Source: Turnera subulata (lineage: Eukaryota > Streptophyta > Magnoliopsida > Malpighiales > Passifloraceae). Taken from it: a stretch of DNA of 64,000 bases. A model generated the notes under the pieces. It saw only the letters and a list, made by a program, of their open reading frames with translations. It was not told the DNA's origin and searched no databases. The stretch lies in the NCBI GenBank assembly GCA_028386065.3, contig JAKUCV010001446.1:222203-286202 (forward strand). The letters run 5' to 3'. Shown here piece by piece: positions 47,894 through 58,783 of the stretch. The translations under genes and the position numbers were made by a program. How positions within the stretch are numbered: the stretch's first letter is position 1; each line of letters opens with the position of its first letter.

Positions 47894-48912
47894 ATGTCCT
47901 CCGATCAATCAGACAATACCACTGTGTCTATACCCCCAGGTGATGGAGTAAGGGGGTTCTCTAGTGCCCACTATCGGAGGTACTCCTATAGTGCCCACCG
48001 TTGATGGTAATGGAGGTGCTTCCACCTCCACAAATCAACCAAATCCTAACATTGTAACCTGAGCTGAATTTATGCAGTTTAGGGATGAAATTTTGGCTAG
48101 CCTGCATAAATTGCAGCCCGTAAACCCAATAGGGGATGCCGAGCAGCGGAATTGGGAAAGGGCGACAAGGGAGTCAAGATTACCCTCCCAAGAAGAAGAA
48201 CGACTCATGACAGCAGTCGTACGCCCCGCTAAGGAAGAAGTGGAAGTTAGGGGGTACCCCGTCACAACAGCAAGTAAAGGAGATGATTAAGCAACATATG
48301 CAATTAGTGACCCGATAAGTTAGGGGGAATGAGATGGAGGGTGTCCCACCCCTTATGGACTCAGTCTGGCTAGCCCTAGTACCCAAAAAATATAAATCCC
48401 CATCCATTGAAACTTATGACGGGCATATAGATCCGAGAGACCACCTCAAGCAGTACATAGAAACCATGAGTATGCACGGATACTCAGATGCAGTCCTATG
48501 TAAGGCATTCCATACCATCTTGATCAAGTCAGTAAGAGAGTGGTACATGGCATTAACGCCTAAATCTATAGGTAATTTAAGGGAGCTAAGCGATTGATTT
48601 TTGACCCACTTTTCTAGCCAGAAGAAGACCAAAAAGACACCATTGGCCCTTATACTAATGAAGCAAAAGTCGGGCGAGTCTCTCAGGGAGTTCATGAAGC
48701 ACTTTAACGCCGAGTCCATTGAGATCCCTAACTTGATAACCTCCACCAAAACTCATGCTTTGATAATGGCCACAACTAATGTAGATCTAAAGAAAGCCTT
48801 GGCAGCAAAGGCCCCTGAGAAGGAAGATAACTTAATGGCCAAGATTGTGGATCAAATCAATGTGGAGGAAGCTCTGGCAGCCACAGAGACCCACCCAGAC
48901 AGAGAGGCGTAG
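47894..48912 (+). pseudogene. Broken gag of the Tat-like element
   Basis: It starts at the ATG at 47894 (MSSDQSDNTTV) and is spread over several frames. The capsid-like core is readable in two parts: ETYDGHIDPRDHLKQYIETM and AFHTILIKSVREWYMAL with a stop near 48597, then FLTHFSSQKK and SGESLREFMKHFNAE in continuation. This is the retrotransposon gag pattern of plant gypsy elements. Frameshifts and stops rule out a functional product. Confidence 0.78.
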
Positions 48913-49129
48913 GCAGGTGTACCAAGAGACGAGGAAGTAGCAAGGATGAAAATTCCACACACGTGGAACATGGACAACCTGAAGAAGTTCTACCCTTGAA
49001 GAAGTTCTACCATTAAAAGCATCCCAATGTTCATTTTCAGAATTTTCTCCTACTTTTCTAGTTTTTTGCTCATTTTCTTCATGTCTTCCATTCTTGTTTC
49101 TTTGTGCCATTTAAATTGAATAAAGAAAG

Positions 49130-49400
49130 CTTTTACAGGCCGGAGTTGCGTTCCCCCTATAGAAATTCAGGCCGGAGCTATGCTCTCCCAATAGAAATTG
49201 AGGCCAAAGTGCTCCCCTACAGAAATTCCCCTAAAGAATTACAGGCCGGAGCAAACACTTCCCTATTGGAGCAAAAGCTCCCCTGCACAAAGACATGCAA
49301 GAGCAAAAGCTTCCCATGAACAAATACAGGCAGGAGTAAAAAATCTCCCAACACCAATATAGGCCGGGGCAAAAAGCTTCCCTTACACAAGTACAGGCAA
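49130..49400 (+). repeat. Tandem repeat field 1, unit about 33 bp
   Basis: Seven or so diverged units beginning 'caggccggagcaaaagctcccc' within the Tat-like element. Confidence 0.7.
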
Positions 49401-49424
49401 TAGTTTTCTCCTCTGTCTTACAAA

Positions 49425-49800
49425 ATCGCGACCTAACTCGCATATCCACAAAGGCACGACCTAACTCGCACCGCGGCCTAACCCGCGTAATTACAAAACC
49501 GCGGCCTAACTCGCGCCGCGGCCTAACCCATGTATTTACAAAGTCGCGGCGTAACTCGCGTTGCAGCCTAACCTGCGTACATATAAAGTCGTGACCTAAC
49601 TGGCGTTTCTCTAATGCAGCGACCTAACTCGCACCACGGCCTAACCCGCATACTTAGAAAGTCACGACCTAACTCGAGCGTCGCGATATATCTCGCATAA
49701 AAAACCGCAGTATACCCTGCGCACCATAAAAGCTGCAGTTTAACCTGCACTTTCAGCCTTGCCTGAGCTATCCAAAGTCGCGGTTTAACCTGCTCGCTCC
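49425..49800 (+). repeat. Tandem repeat field 2, GC-rich unit
   Basis: Alternating units of the type 'cgcggcctaactcgcg' and 'cgcggcctaacccgcgta' separated by 'tttacaaag'. The palindromic CGCG-rich ends allow hairpins. Confidence 0.7.
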
Positions 49801-49999
49801 CTTTAGACCAAAGCTCCCTAGAGACTTCTAAAAACAGAGGTCCTTAAATCACCAAGAAAAAAAAAACTATGAAAATCAAAGGTCTAAAGACCTTGAAAAT
49901 CAGGGTTGCCCTACATCAGAGGGGCCGCCCAACAAAAAATCAATCGGGGTAATTCTTACACCCGTTTGAGTAATTTTTACACCCAAGTAGTTTTAGCAG

Positions 50000-50430
50000 G
50001 GGTACATTTTTCAGGGTTACTTTTCCACACTTTTTGCAAGGGTATCTTCTACACTTTTTTGTAGGGGTAGATTCTACACTTTTTGCAGGGGTACTTTCTA
50101 TATTTTTTGCAAAGATACCTTCTACACTTTGTAGGGGTACATCTTGCAAGGGTACATTCTACACTTTGCAGGGTACATCTTGTAGGGGTACATTCTACAC
50201 TTTGTAGGGTACATCTTGCAGGAATATATTCTACAGGCATACATATTGCAGGGGTACATTCTATGCTTTGTAGGGGTACATCTTGCAGGGGTACACTTTG
50301 CAGGGTACATCTTACAGGGGTACATTCTACACTTTGCAGGGGTACATCTTAGAGGGTACACTTTGCAGGGGTACATTTTACACTTTTCAGGGGTACATTT
50401 TTGCAGGGTGGGTTCTGCAGGGGTACTTTT
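50000..50430 (+). repeat. Tandem repeat field 3, unit about 21 bp
   Basis: Roughly eighteen units of 'gcaggggtacattctacactt' with variants 'acatctt'. Cys-rich reading frames here are translations of the repeat. Confidence 0.85.
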
Positions 50431-50709
50431 TTTTACATCCTTAGGCATACCGTTAGAAGGGGGACAAGAGGACTTTGTGTCAAATAAGAGCACCATGTTT
50501 TATTCCAACTAAGATTTTTTTTATTACAAGTCTTTTGAAAATCCTACTCAGAGAGCAAGAGAATCAAGCTAGACTACATCAAAACAAAAGGATCCGCCTA
50601 CATCAAAACAAAATAAACCTTTACGGACTCGGTGAGTACATCATTAGATCTTCAATCCCTCCAAAACTGTCAAGAGCTAGGTCCTAGAGAGTTGGGATAA
50701 CTTCAGCGG

Positions 50710-51144
<435 letters not shown>

Positions 51145-51192
51145 GCTTTACTCTGCGGCTTTCTTCTACTATATTAGCCCTAGGGTTGCCTA

Positions 51193-51199
51193 ATTTATA
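51193..51199 (-). promoter_or_regulatory. TATA box of the Tat-like antisense ORF
   Basis: GGCCTATAAATTAGG on the minus strand, about 50 bp before the ATG at 51144. Confidence 0.6.
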
Positions 51200-51383
51200 G
51201 GCCATCATTGGTTAACTGTAACAAGGGGGCTTCGAATGGCGTCAACATGAGCAAGCATAATGCATGGAGTTAAAAGTTTAATGAGTTAATGCATTAGCAA
51301 GGAAACATGACCCCATATATGAAAGAGGTCTTGAGAACTCAAAAGGCAGTTCTTTCATCACTACCCTTTGAGCTGGGGGCTAA

Positions 51384-51711
51384 TGATGACATATAGATTA
51401 GTAGGGCTACACATTATTGGGCTACACATAGCAGAGCTATATATAATAGGGTTGCACATTGTTGGGCTATACATCGCAGGGCTGCACGTCCACAACAAAA
51501 TGACAGGTAAGCCTAGAAGTCCAGGCCTACTTGGAAAGCCCAGCCGCCTAAACATCGAGGCCTAGTCTACTCAAAATAGAGCAACTCAGTCTGCCTGCCT
51601 AGGTCCAAGCCCACACCTACATGGGCGGCCAGGTCTACACTTGTCTAGACCTAGATGTCCAAACCCATCTCCAAACGCCTATAAATAGCAACCCCCTAGT
51701 CTGGTGAAATG
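51384..51711 (+). repeat. Partial 3' LTR of the Tat-like element
   Basis: Matches the 5' LTR up to 'cctagtctggtgaaat', with extra short units near 51400-51480 ('gggctacacattattgg' type). It is interrupted at 51712 by the next element. Confidence 0.8.
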
Positions 51712-52026
51712 TGTTAGAAATAGTGTTTTGCTAATGCTTCCTTGTCTCATACAGGTTTTGATATTGACAAATCGGACATTGATTCAAAAAGACGACAAAC
51801 CTGAGGCAAAAAGAAATCACTCCCAAAGCAAAAAGAAATGACTCAAAGAGAACAACTATAAAGAGAAGAAGAGCACAAGATTTGAAGTGATCATTAAAGA
51901 AGAATTAAGAACTTAATTGTACAAGGTTAACAATCAAATTCTTCTAAGATGTTAGCTCAAACATAATCAATTTTTCTCATACATAGCATTCTTTTTATCA
52001 ATCATAAAAATGGTTTTTGAGCACTA

Positions 52027-52357
52027 AACATCGATGTTGTGTTTCTAAACATCGATGTTACTGCCTTCCAAAAGATTTATCAAAAGCGGCAGTAGCTCAA
52101 AACATCGATGTTGGCATCCCAAACATCGATGTTCTCTTGACCGATTGCATTTCAAGATATTTTGCAGAAACACTGTTCAAATATCGATGTTCACAGTTCA
52201 AACATCGATGTTTTACTGTTACTTGTTTTAAAATGTTTCGGCAGTAGCTCAAAACATCGATGTTTAAGTTTAAAACATCAATGTTTTAGTGACCGTTGGC
52301 CCAATAATTCATATTTATTGGCCAAACGTCGATGTTCTAATGCTAAACATCGATGTT
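52027..52357. promoter_or_regulatory. Array of paired AACATCGATGTT palindromes, array 1
   Basis: Ten sites at 52027, 52048, 52101, 52122, 52180, 52201, 52253, 52274, 52325 and 52346. They form five pairs, each exactly 21 bp from start to start; pairs begin 72-79 bp apart. Most sites are the perfect 12-bp palindrome, a few have one change. The array ends 52 bp before the LTR TATA box. I infer a binding-site array for a dimeric factor. Confidence 0.8.
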
Positions 52358-52408
52358 GTGCTGTTTTGAGCAGAAACCTTTTTCAGCTTCCCATGCTATT
52401 TTCAGACT

Positions 52409-52416
52409 TATAAATA
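52409..52416 (+). promoter_or_regulatory. TATA box of the sirevirus-like 5' LTR
   Basis: ACTTATAAATAGAG, just downstream of the palindrome array. Confidence 0.65.
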
Positions 52417-52948
52417 GAGCATTTACACCTCTGTTTATCATGAATTAACTCTCCATACATTTATCATTCATTGATACACATTCATTTAAGTTTTTATGAG
52501 CTAATATCCTTGAGAATTGAGAGAGTTGCCTTATAGAGCTTATCTTGTTACTCAATATCCACTCTTTGAGAGAGTTTCTGTTTTGAGTGTTGTTATAGAC
52601 TTGAAGGGAGGTTTGCTCCCTTGTTGTGATTCATAGGAAGAGGGTTTTCTTTCTGTGTGAGAAGTCTTGAAGTGAGGTATCTTCAAGCACGAGTGTTGAG
52701 GTTCATGTGACTTGAACTCTCAAGTTGTAAACGGTTTGTTAAGCACCCGGAAGCTTAACGTAGAAAGTGAAATCTTCGAGAGAGTCTCTCGGAGGACTGG
52801 ATTAGCCACACAAGTTATGTGTGTGAACCAGTATAAAATTTGGTGTGTCCTTCATTCTTTCAATTCCACAATTATTTCCTGCAAGTTTTTGATTTCATCT
52901 GAAAAATGCTATTCACCCCCCCTCTAGTGTAGGGCACCTAAGCTAACA

Positions 52949-52965
52949 ATTGGTAGCAGAGCCTA
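52949..52965 (+). other. Primer-binding site of the sirevirus-like element
   Basis: ATTGGTAGCAGAGCC directly after the LTR end; one mismatch to TGGTATCAGAGC of initiator-Met tRNA. Confidence 0.7.
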
Positions 52966-53003
52966 ACTCTCTGAAAGACTTAACCATTTGAAAGGAACTT
53001 TCC

Positions 53004-54835
53004 ATGGCTTCTTCAAGTAATTATGCAGGAATCCTCGAAGGACAATCCACCACTCGTCCACTACTCTTTGATGGCACCAACTACACCTATTGGAAGGAGA
53101 GGATGAGAATCTTCATCCAAGCCAATAACTATGCTCTTTGGCAAATCATGAAGACCGGAGAGCAAATTCCGGAAAAAAAAGTTGGTGAAACCACAGTGAC
53201 TAAGACGGAGGTGGAGTATGATGCTGAAGACATCAAGAAGGTCGAAAACAATGCCAAAGCAATCAATATGCTCTACTGTGCAGTCAACCTCGATGATTAT
53301 CGAAAAATTTCTTTGCTGCACAACCGCCAAAGAAATGTGGGATAAGCTGGAGATTACCTACGAAGGAACCGATCAAGTTCGAGAGGCCAAAGCCGACTCC
53401 CTCACCGCAGAATACGAAATCTTTCGAATGTAGGAGAATGAGAAGATTGAGGAGATGTTCGATCGATTTTCAAAAATCGTGAATAACCTTCATGCTCTCA
53501 AGAAGGTCTATTCCGACAAGGACTTGGTCAAAAAAGTCCTTAGAAGCCTTACTCCTGAATGGCGTTCTAAAGCCGATGCAATCTATGAAAACAACGGGAC
53601 ATCGAACACAACCATTGATGGCCTTAGAGGTAACCTTCTAACTTATGAAACAACTATTCTTAAACCCTCTTTGCAGGAACCCAAGAAGATGGATATAGCT
53701 CTAAAAGCTTCAACTTCCAACACCCAAGAACTCACCGAAATGGATTCGAGTGAGGACGATCAAGAATTCGGACCTCTCATCCAAAAATTCCACAAATTCC
53801 ACAAATTCATGAAAAAGGAATTCGAAAAGAAAGGAAGGAAGCTGTCCGGTCCGCCGAAGTGCTATGGGTACGGAGAGGTTGGGCACATCAAGCCCAAGTG
53901 CCCCAAGGCAAAGGAAGGAAAAGAAAAGAAGCCCTACAAGAAGCAAAGGGCATACATTTCTTGGGGAGGCGATTTCGGCGATGAATTATCCGACAACGAT
54001 GAAGAAGGAACGGCCAACCTATGTCTCATGGCACAGGAAGAAGTGCCGGAAGAAGTAAGTACTACTTCTCTAAATGAAGCGTTTACATATGAAGAATTAC
54101 AAAATGCCTTTGATGAAATTTATAGTGAATATATTTCTGCTTCTAAAATTAACAAGGATTTAAAGAAACAACTAACAATTCTAGGAAATGATATGGAAAA
54201 GTTGACAAGTGAAAATGAAAAGCTTAGGGAAGAAAATAAGTTTTTCGGAAAGAAGAGTGCCAACAAACCTGAAAGTTCATCTAGGGAGTGTTCATCATGT
54301 AAGTCATTAAAGGAACAAGTGGAAGAACTTGAAACAACCTTAAAAAAATTTAACACTCCTCAAAAGAATTTAAATTCTATCTTAGGCAATTTGCAATCAA
54401 CTAAACATGGACTAGGTTTCAAGAATTAACCTAAAAAGAAGAAAAATGAGCCTAAGTGTAGAAAACCTAAGGTTCAACCTAAGGAAATCAAGGTAAGCCA
54501 AGTGCATAAGCATAGACAAAGCAACTACTATCAACCTAGGAGAATGTATAACCCAAATGTTATTTGCCATTATTGCAATAGGGTAGGACACATTGCTCAT
54601 GTTTGCTTTACTAGGAATAGGCATTGGGCATAAGAAGAAGCTCATTATCGGTATGCCTCTAACACTCAAGGACCCAAAAAGATTTGGGTACCAAAATTCC
54701 ATTAAATTGCTTATGCAGGTATGGTTGAAGGCATCAAGTGTACTTTGGTACCTTGATAGAGGATGCTCCAAGCACATGACCGGAGAGGCATCCAAGCTCT
54801 TAACAAATGTGGCCATGCTTGATTGATCCTTGTAG
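53004..54835 (+). pseudogene. Gag and protease start of the sirevirus-like element, broken
   Basis: From the ATG at 53004 it reads as copia gag (LLFDGTNYTYWKERMRIFI). A frameshift near 53310 and a TAG at 53431 interrupt it. The frame resumes to 54429 (VLRSLTPEWRSKADAI), with a first knuckle CYGYGEVGHIKPKC, in which the second Cys is replaced, and a long acidic and coiled middle. Further on are a good CX2CX4HX4C knuckle (CHYCNRVGHIAHVC, about 54567-54608) and WYLDRGCSKHMTG, the protease start, with Ser of the Asp-Ser-Gly active site changed to Arg. The reading stops near 54826. It is not functional. Confidence 0.82.
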
Positions 54836-55373
54836 GAATGCAAGGATGAGTGGTGATGTTGAAAATGCTCATCTTTTGGTTAAAACCTTTCTATCCTTTT
54901 TGGTATACTTTTAATAGTGTTCTTGATGCTTATTTAATTGATTGATGCACATTGGATTCATACATATCATTTATGGGTAATGATAGAAAACATCATTGGA
55001 AAATATCTTGAGCATCCAAATTTGCCTTTGTTGAAAAAGGGCTTAGAAGTAAGTTAATTTTGCATGAAGTCAGAAAATTTGGGTAGCAGGGTCATACCCA
55101 AATGTTGCTACCCGAGAGCAAAAGATGGTTTCTGCTCAGAAATTTGGGTAGCAGGCTTCTACACAAATGTCACAACCCGAGAAAGACTAAACAGAATCAG
55201 TTCAAAATTTGGGTAGAAGGCTCTTACACAAATTTTCAAATCTAAAAATAGTTAATCGTTTTGGTGATTAAACTATATTTAAACTTTTTCAAAGCCTACC
55301 CAACACCTCAAATTCATTATAAGGATATTCTTTTTTTGCATATGGTTTCTTTTGACTCGCATTAAGCTTAGCA
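54836..55373. other. Unassigned segment with a second palindromic motif
   Basis: No gene. Between 55075 and 55235 three units of about 70 bp contain 'aatttgggtagcaggc' facing 'ctacccgaga' or its decayed form, another short inverted motif with a layout reminiscent of the AACATCGATGTT pairs. Possibly LTR sequence of a related element. Confidence 0.4.
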
Positions 55374-55493
55374 TGTAGTTAGTGCATAATAGATCAAGTC
55401 GAGGAGCTCTAGTCTGCCGTTGAACATCCATAAAGAGGTAATTAATCCCATACACATGCTTAAATAAAAATATTTTATTGCAATTATTGTTAT

Positions 55494-56177
55494 TTAACGG
55501 GCAGTTACAACAGTGACTGAGAAGCTGTTAAGGTCATTAGTAATATTGACCCTGATACTCTCATTCCAAGAGAACCACATTTTGCCTGAGTTGCTTTGGC
55601 CATGAAGTTCGAACCGGTTTGCTGGAGGAAAACAAAGTGGGATGACACCGTGATTATCCTCAGGCAGCCATAAGGTCTCTGTGAGCAGAACCATGTTGAG
55701 TTTGTACTGGTTCTTCAAATCTCTCAAGGTACATACAAACTCATGGGAGCGCCTAACGATTCCTCTGCAGTTCCAAATTAGTAGGCGAACCTTTGGCCAA
55801 GTAGGTGGTAACCTAGCCACTCGCGGAATGCTCTGAGCAGTCATCGAAATCTGGTAATAACTACCTTCGTTCAGAATTTGGCAAGTAGGCTCTAGCTGAA
55901 ATTCCTGAAGTCTATCAGAAATGAAAAACACGATGGAATTGGCCGAGCCGTAGAAGGAAGTTCGCAGGGTGCTTTGGTCCTCCAGGAAGATCGTCTCTTC
56001 CATGGGAGTGACAAAGAATCTGGACGAGTAGAGTTTGTCGACAAAGACCAGACGAGGCATCCTCCCAAGCTCGTTTGACAGTTCCTCTGGACGCTTGTTT
56101 ATCAGGCTATAGGCTAACCAATTCCTCCTTCCTAAGGAGGCACCCTCAACGAAGAAGACAGATGATGGAGCAGGCAT
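55494..56177 (-). CDS. Cassette ORF A copy 4, intact
   Basis: Open frame of 227 residues, colinear with copies 1 and 3 without gaps. N-terminal half with VFFVEGASLGRRN and SSRFFVTPMEE; endonuclease-like half with IWNCRG, MVLLTET and MWFSWNE. Over the first 61 codons it differs from copy 1 at 30 codons, of which 22 are synonymous. A few changes hit otherwise conserved positions (the GG of GGMW is GK here; P of YKP is L), suggesting relaxed constraint in this copy. A TATA box lies about 104 bp upstream (56281). Confidence 0.78.
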   Translation of the reverse strand: MPAPSSVFFVEGASLGRRNWLAYSLINKRPEELSNELGRMPRLVFVDKLYSSRFFVTPMEETIFLEDQSTLRTSFYGSANSIVFFISDRLQEFQLEPTCQILNEGSYYQISMTAQSIPRVARLPPTWPKVRLLIWNCRGIVRRSHEFVCTLRDLKNQYKLNMVLLTETLWLPEDNHGVIPLCFPPANRFELHGQSNSGKMWFSWNESIRVNITNDLNSFSVTVVTAR

Positions 56178-56280
56178 TCTGTCTCGACGTGGTTTGTGTA
56201 TTTCTCTCTCTGAATTGTTTTTTTTGCTCTAATCTCTATCTTAAAATGCTTTTGATAATTTGCTAACCACTCCCTTGCCT

Positions 56281-56287
56281 TTTTATA
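56281..56287 (-). promoter_or_regulatory. TATA box of ORF A copy 4
   Basis: TTCTATAAAAAGG on the minus strand, about 104 bp before the ATG, the conserved spacing. Confidence 0.6.
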
Positions 56288-56469
56288 GAAATATGATTAT
56301 CTGTTTTTCAAAGTCTAGACCCTACCTATCTCTGAAAAAGTCCAAAAAATTTTTCGATAAACGGTAAAGCAAACTTCTCTCCACAAAACTCCAAACCGTT
56401 TTCGATCTTCAAGGCTTTCCTTTTTTTGAAATCTTTGCCACTGCCTACATTATTTCTCTATCACTTTGC

Positions 56470-56730
56470 ATGTTTTCGGGCTACAAACACTTGTGTTTTC
56501 CAGCTCACTTCTAACATGCATTATTCTTTCACTCTGGCTATCTTGGCTCTTCAATGAAGGGATACGAATCCCGAAAGACGTTTTTTTTTGCTCATGTGGG
56601 GTTTATGAACAAGTGGTTGCCAAATCTTTTTAATGAATCGACGCGCGTTATGACGTCATTTTCAGCTTGCACAATAATGAACATCGTTTTATCGAGGAAT
56701 ATTTGATTTCAACTGTTACAAAAATATTTC
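56470..56730 (+). pseudogene. Decayed GRF zinc-finger ORF (copy 4)
   Basis: The segment between ORF A and ORF B keeps the upstream 'acttgtgttttccagctcac' and pieces such as a Ser-Cys-Gly-x-Tyr-Glu-Gln equivalent near 56592-56612 and a 'gttatgacgtcatt' segment matching the copy 2 frame. It lacks the Cys-x-Cys region and is not open. Confidence 0.45.
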
Positions 56731-56785
56731 TTTTGGGACAACTTGTTTATTTCTTCATAACATATTATAATAGAGAGGAAGCACT

Positions 56786-57189
56786 CTACGGAGTTACTTG
56801 CTTCTCTAGTTCTTTTACATGATTGCGGATACTCTCAACCTCAGAGGAAAGTCCCATACAGGCCATCTCGATCTGTATCACTGCAGTGCTGATCTTCTTC
56901 AGTGCTGTGTTCAGATGCTCTAGTGTCTTCAGTGGTGTCTACTGTGAGCTACCTCTTTGCCCTTTTGATCACCGGTCTCCTTGCGACCGAAAGGTTCTTC
57001 CTTGGTGACCGGCTTCTTTCGACGTTTGAGAGATATGGCCGTATCTTCCATACGACCAGGGATGCTCTTCCGCTTGCGACGTGTCTTCAGTTCTTCCTCA
57101 TCATCGGAATCAGCAAAGAGAGCAGCACCAAAAGTATAACTTAACTCCTCTGAATCAGAGGTAGTTCTAGTTCTTAGTGGTGAGTCCAT
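56786..57189 (-). pseudogene. Cassette ORF B copy 4, one-base frameshift
   Basis: Starts MDSPLRTRTTSDSEELSYTF and is open for 86 codons to AHSRHH. Compared with copy 5, one T is missing in the AGTAGTACACC segment, near 56937. After that point the other frame restores the helical C-terminus (LKKIS and LEKQVTP are readable down to the stop at 56786). TATAAATA at 57224 lies 35 bp upstream. Confidence 0.78.
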
Positions 57190-57223
57190 GGTTTGAGAAA
57201 TGCTTTGCCAGGCATGAGGTTGG

Positions 57224-57231
57224 TATTTATA
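57224..57231 (-). promoter_or_regulatory. TATA box of ORF B copy 4
   Basis: CTTATAAATACCAACC on the minus strand, 35-42 bp before the ATG, as in copies 1 and 2. Confidence 0.65.
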
Positions 57232-58076
57232 AGCAGACGTGATGACGATAAGGGCATATACGAGAATTCATGTTGGAAGAATGTGGAGTACTCTAGAAGG
57301 TTGCTGATGTAAGCCGTGACGAGACTACTAAAACCCGTAAAGAAAGAGTCATTCTTCCAAAATTCAAAATGAACTAACATTGTTCTAATTTGTACATTTT
57401 TATCATTTTATTGTATTACCTTTTGCTGACTTAAGCGTCGGAGTGTTTTCTAAGTTGATTTGCAGGTAACCCTCACTTAAGCCAAAAGAAAGGGGGAATA
57501 AAGACTTGCTGGAACAAGCAACATCGATGTTGGTTACTAAAAACTGTTAAGGCAGGTGTCCTACACTAGAGGGGTGAATAGTATTTTCCGGATGAAACTA
57601 AAAATTTGCAGGAAATAAATGCGGAATTCAAAGAATAAGGACACACCAAAATTTATACTGGTTCACACACACAATTTGTGTGGGTAATCTACTCCTTTGA
57701 GGGACTCTCTCGAAGATTTCACTATCTAAGTTAAGCTTCCGAGTGCTTAACAAACCATTTACAAACCTAGAGCTTGAGTCACACGAAACTTTTACTTACT
57801 TGCTTGAAGATACCTCACTTCAAGACTTCTCACACAGAAAGAGACACTCTTCCTATGAATTTACTGGAAACAATCCTCCCTAATGATGTATTGACAACAC
57901 TTTTATCACTCAAACAAAAGCTCTCTCAAAAAGTGGATATGAGTAACAAATAAGCTCTATAAAAGGTAACTCTCAATCCTCAAGGATATTGGCTCATAAA
58001 AATTGCAATATATTTATGACAATGAATGCTTAAAATGTAGAGAGTCAATTGTACATAATCAGAGATGTAAATCCTT

Positions 58077-58084
58077 TATTTATA
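58077..58084 (-). promoter_or_regulatory. TATA box of the reverse sirevirus-like LTR
   Basis: CATATAAATAAAGG on the minus strand, about 98 bp downstream (in LTR sense) of the palindrome array. Confidence 0.6.
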
Positions 58085-58181
58085 TGTCTAAAAAAATGTA
58101 TGACCGTTGTGGAATCAATCCAAAATACCTTTAGACAAAATAGCATGGGATGTTGAAAAAGATGTCTGCTCAAAACGGCAC

Positions 58182-58783
58182 AACATCGATGTTTAAACTT
58201 AGAACATCGATGTTTGGCCAGTAAGTTTGAATTATTGGACCAACAGTTATGAGAACACCGATGTTTACCAAGGGAACATCAATGTTTTTCCAGTAAATAT
58301 GAATTATTGAGTCCAACGGTCACTAAAACATCGATGTTTATAAAGCCAACATCGATGTGTTGGAGCTACGGCCAAGCATTTTTAAAGTTGAATTTGCAAG
58401 AACAACGATGTTTATATCTCAACATCGATGTTTTTGTGCTTCGGCAAAAAATATTGCAAAGTTGATTTGTAAGAACATCGATGTTGAGATGGACAACATC
58501 GATGTTTTATTGCTACAGCAAAACCAGTTTGAAAGCATCATCATGGGAACATCGATGTGTACTTGAAGAACATCGATGTTCATTTGGTTCGGCGAAAATC
58601 AATTTAAAGGCATCAATTGATGGAACATCGATGTCTCAAATTTAGACATCGATGTTTTGCTGCAGTAAAACATCGATGTCTAAATTTGAGACATCGATGT
58701 TCGATCAATTGATGCCCTGCAAAACATTTTTCAGGTGCAACGGTCACGAGAACATCGATGTTTAGGATCCCAACATCGAGGTT
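58182..58783. promoter_or_regulatory. Array of paired AACATCGATGTT palindromes, array 2
   Basis: Nine pairs starting at 58182/58203, 58254/58275, 58327/58348, 58401/58421, 58474/58495, 58548/58569, 58624/58645, 58669/58690 and 58751/58772. The offset is 21 bp in eight pairs and 20 in one. Pair starts are 72-76 bp apart apart from 45 and 82 around the inverted duplication at 58609-58716. Confidence 0.82.
58609..58716. repeat. 108-bp near-perfect palindrome within array 2
   Basis: Centred between 58662 and 58663 in CTGCAG. By hand comparison the two 54-base arms pair at all but two positions. It contains two palindrome pairs that mirror each other and could extrude as a cruciform or form a hairpin RNA. 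Confidence 0.85.

Larger units (their letters stand above)
51712..52948 (+). repeat. 5' LTR of the sirevirus-like element
   Basis: 1237 bp. The reverse-oriented LTR at 57545-59055 is homologous, for example over 'ttgtacaaggttaacaatc' and 'ccctctagtgtagggcacct'. Confidence 0.82.
51712..54835 (+). mobile_element. Sirevirus-like Ty1/copia element, 5' part
   Basis: 5' LTR 51712-52948 (TGTTAGAAAT to AGCTAACA), then TTGGTAGCAGAGC, close to the initiator-Met primer-binding site. A gag with two zinc knuckles and a mutated protease start follow, and recognisable sequence ends near 54835. Pol and a 3' LTR are not present in this orientation. It inserted into the 3' LTR of the Tat-like element. The lineage call rests on the gag type and the palindrome cluster in the LTR, a known sirevirus trait (in maize with a different palindrome). 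Confidence 0.78.
55374..57533 (-). mobile_element. Gypsy cassette copy 4 (left arm of a large inverted pair)
   Basis: Contains, in minus-strand order, a promoter-side segment (57189-57533), ORF B (frameshifted), a GRF remnant on the opposite strand, ORF A (intact) and the vestigial gag start of the gypsy parent (near 55388). No gypsy LTR is attached. The whole block reappears in inverted orientation at 61512-63543, including one AACATCGATGTT palindrome at its inner end (57520). Confidence 0.75.

Noticed and set aside
50049..50512. Cys/Tyr-rich frames over the 21-bp repeats
   Set aside because: They are pure translation of the tandem repeat, open in several frames on both strands.
52017..52413. 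Cys/Arg/His-rich reading frames (KHRC, EHRC repeats) here and at 61213-61650
   Set aside because: They are translations of the AACATCGATGTT repeats in different frames.
58182..58783. CRISPR-like look of short identical repeats with regular spacing
   Set aside because: The sites are 12-bp palindromes in pairs inside a plant retrotransposon LTR, the spacers are of two alternating lengths, and there are no cas genes. This is a regulatory array.
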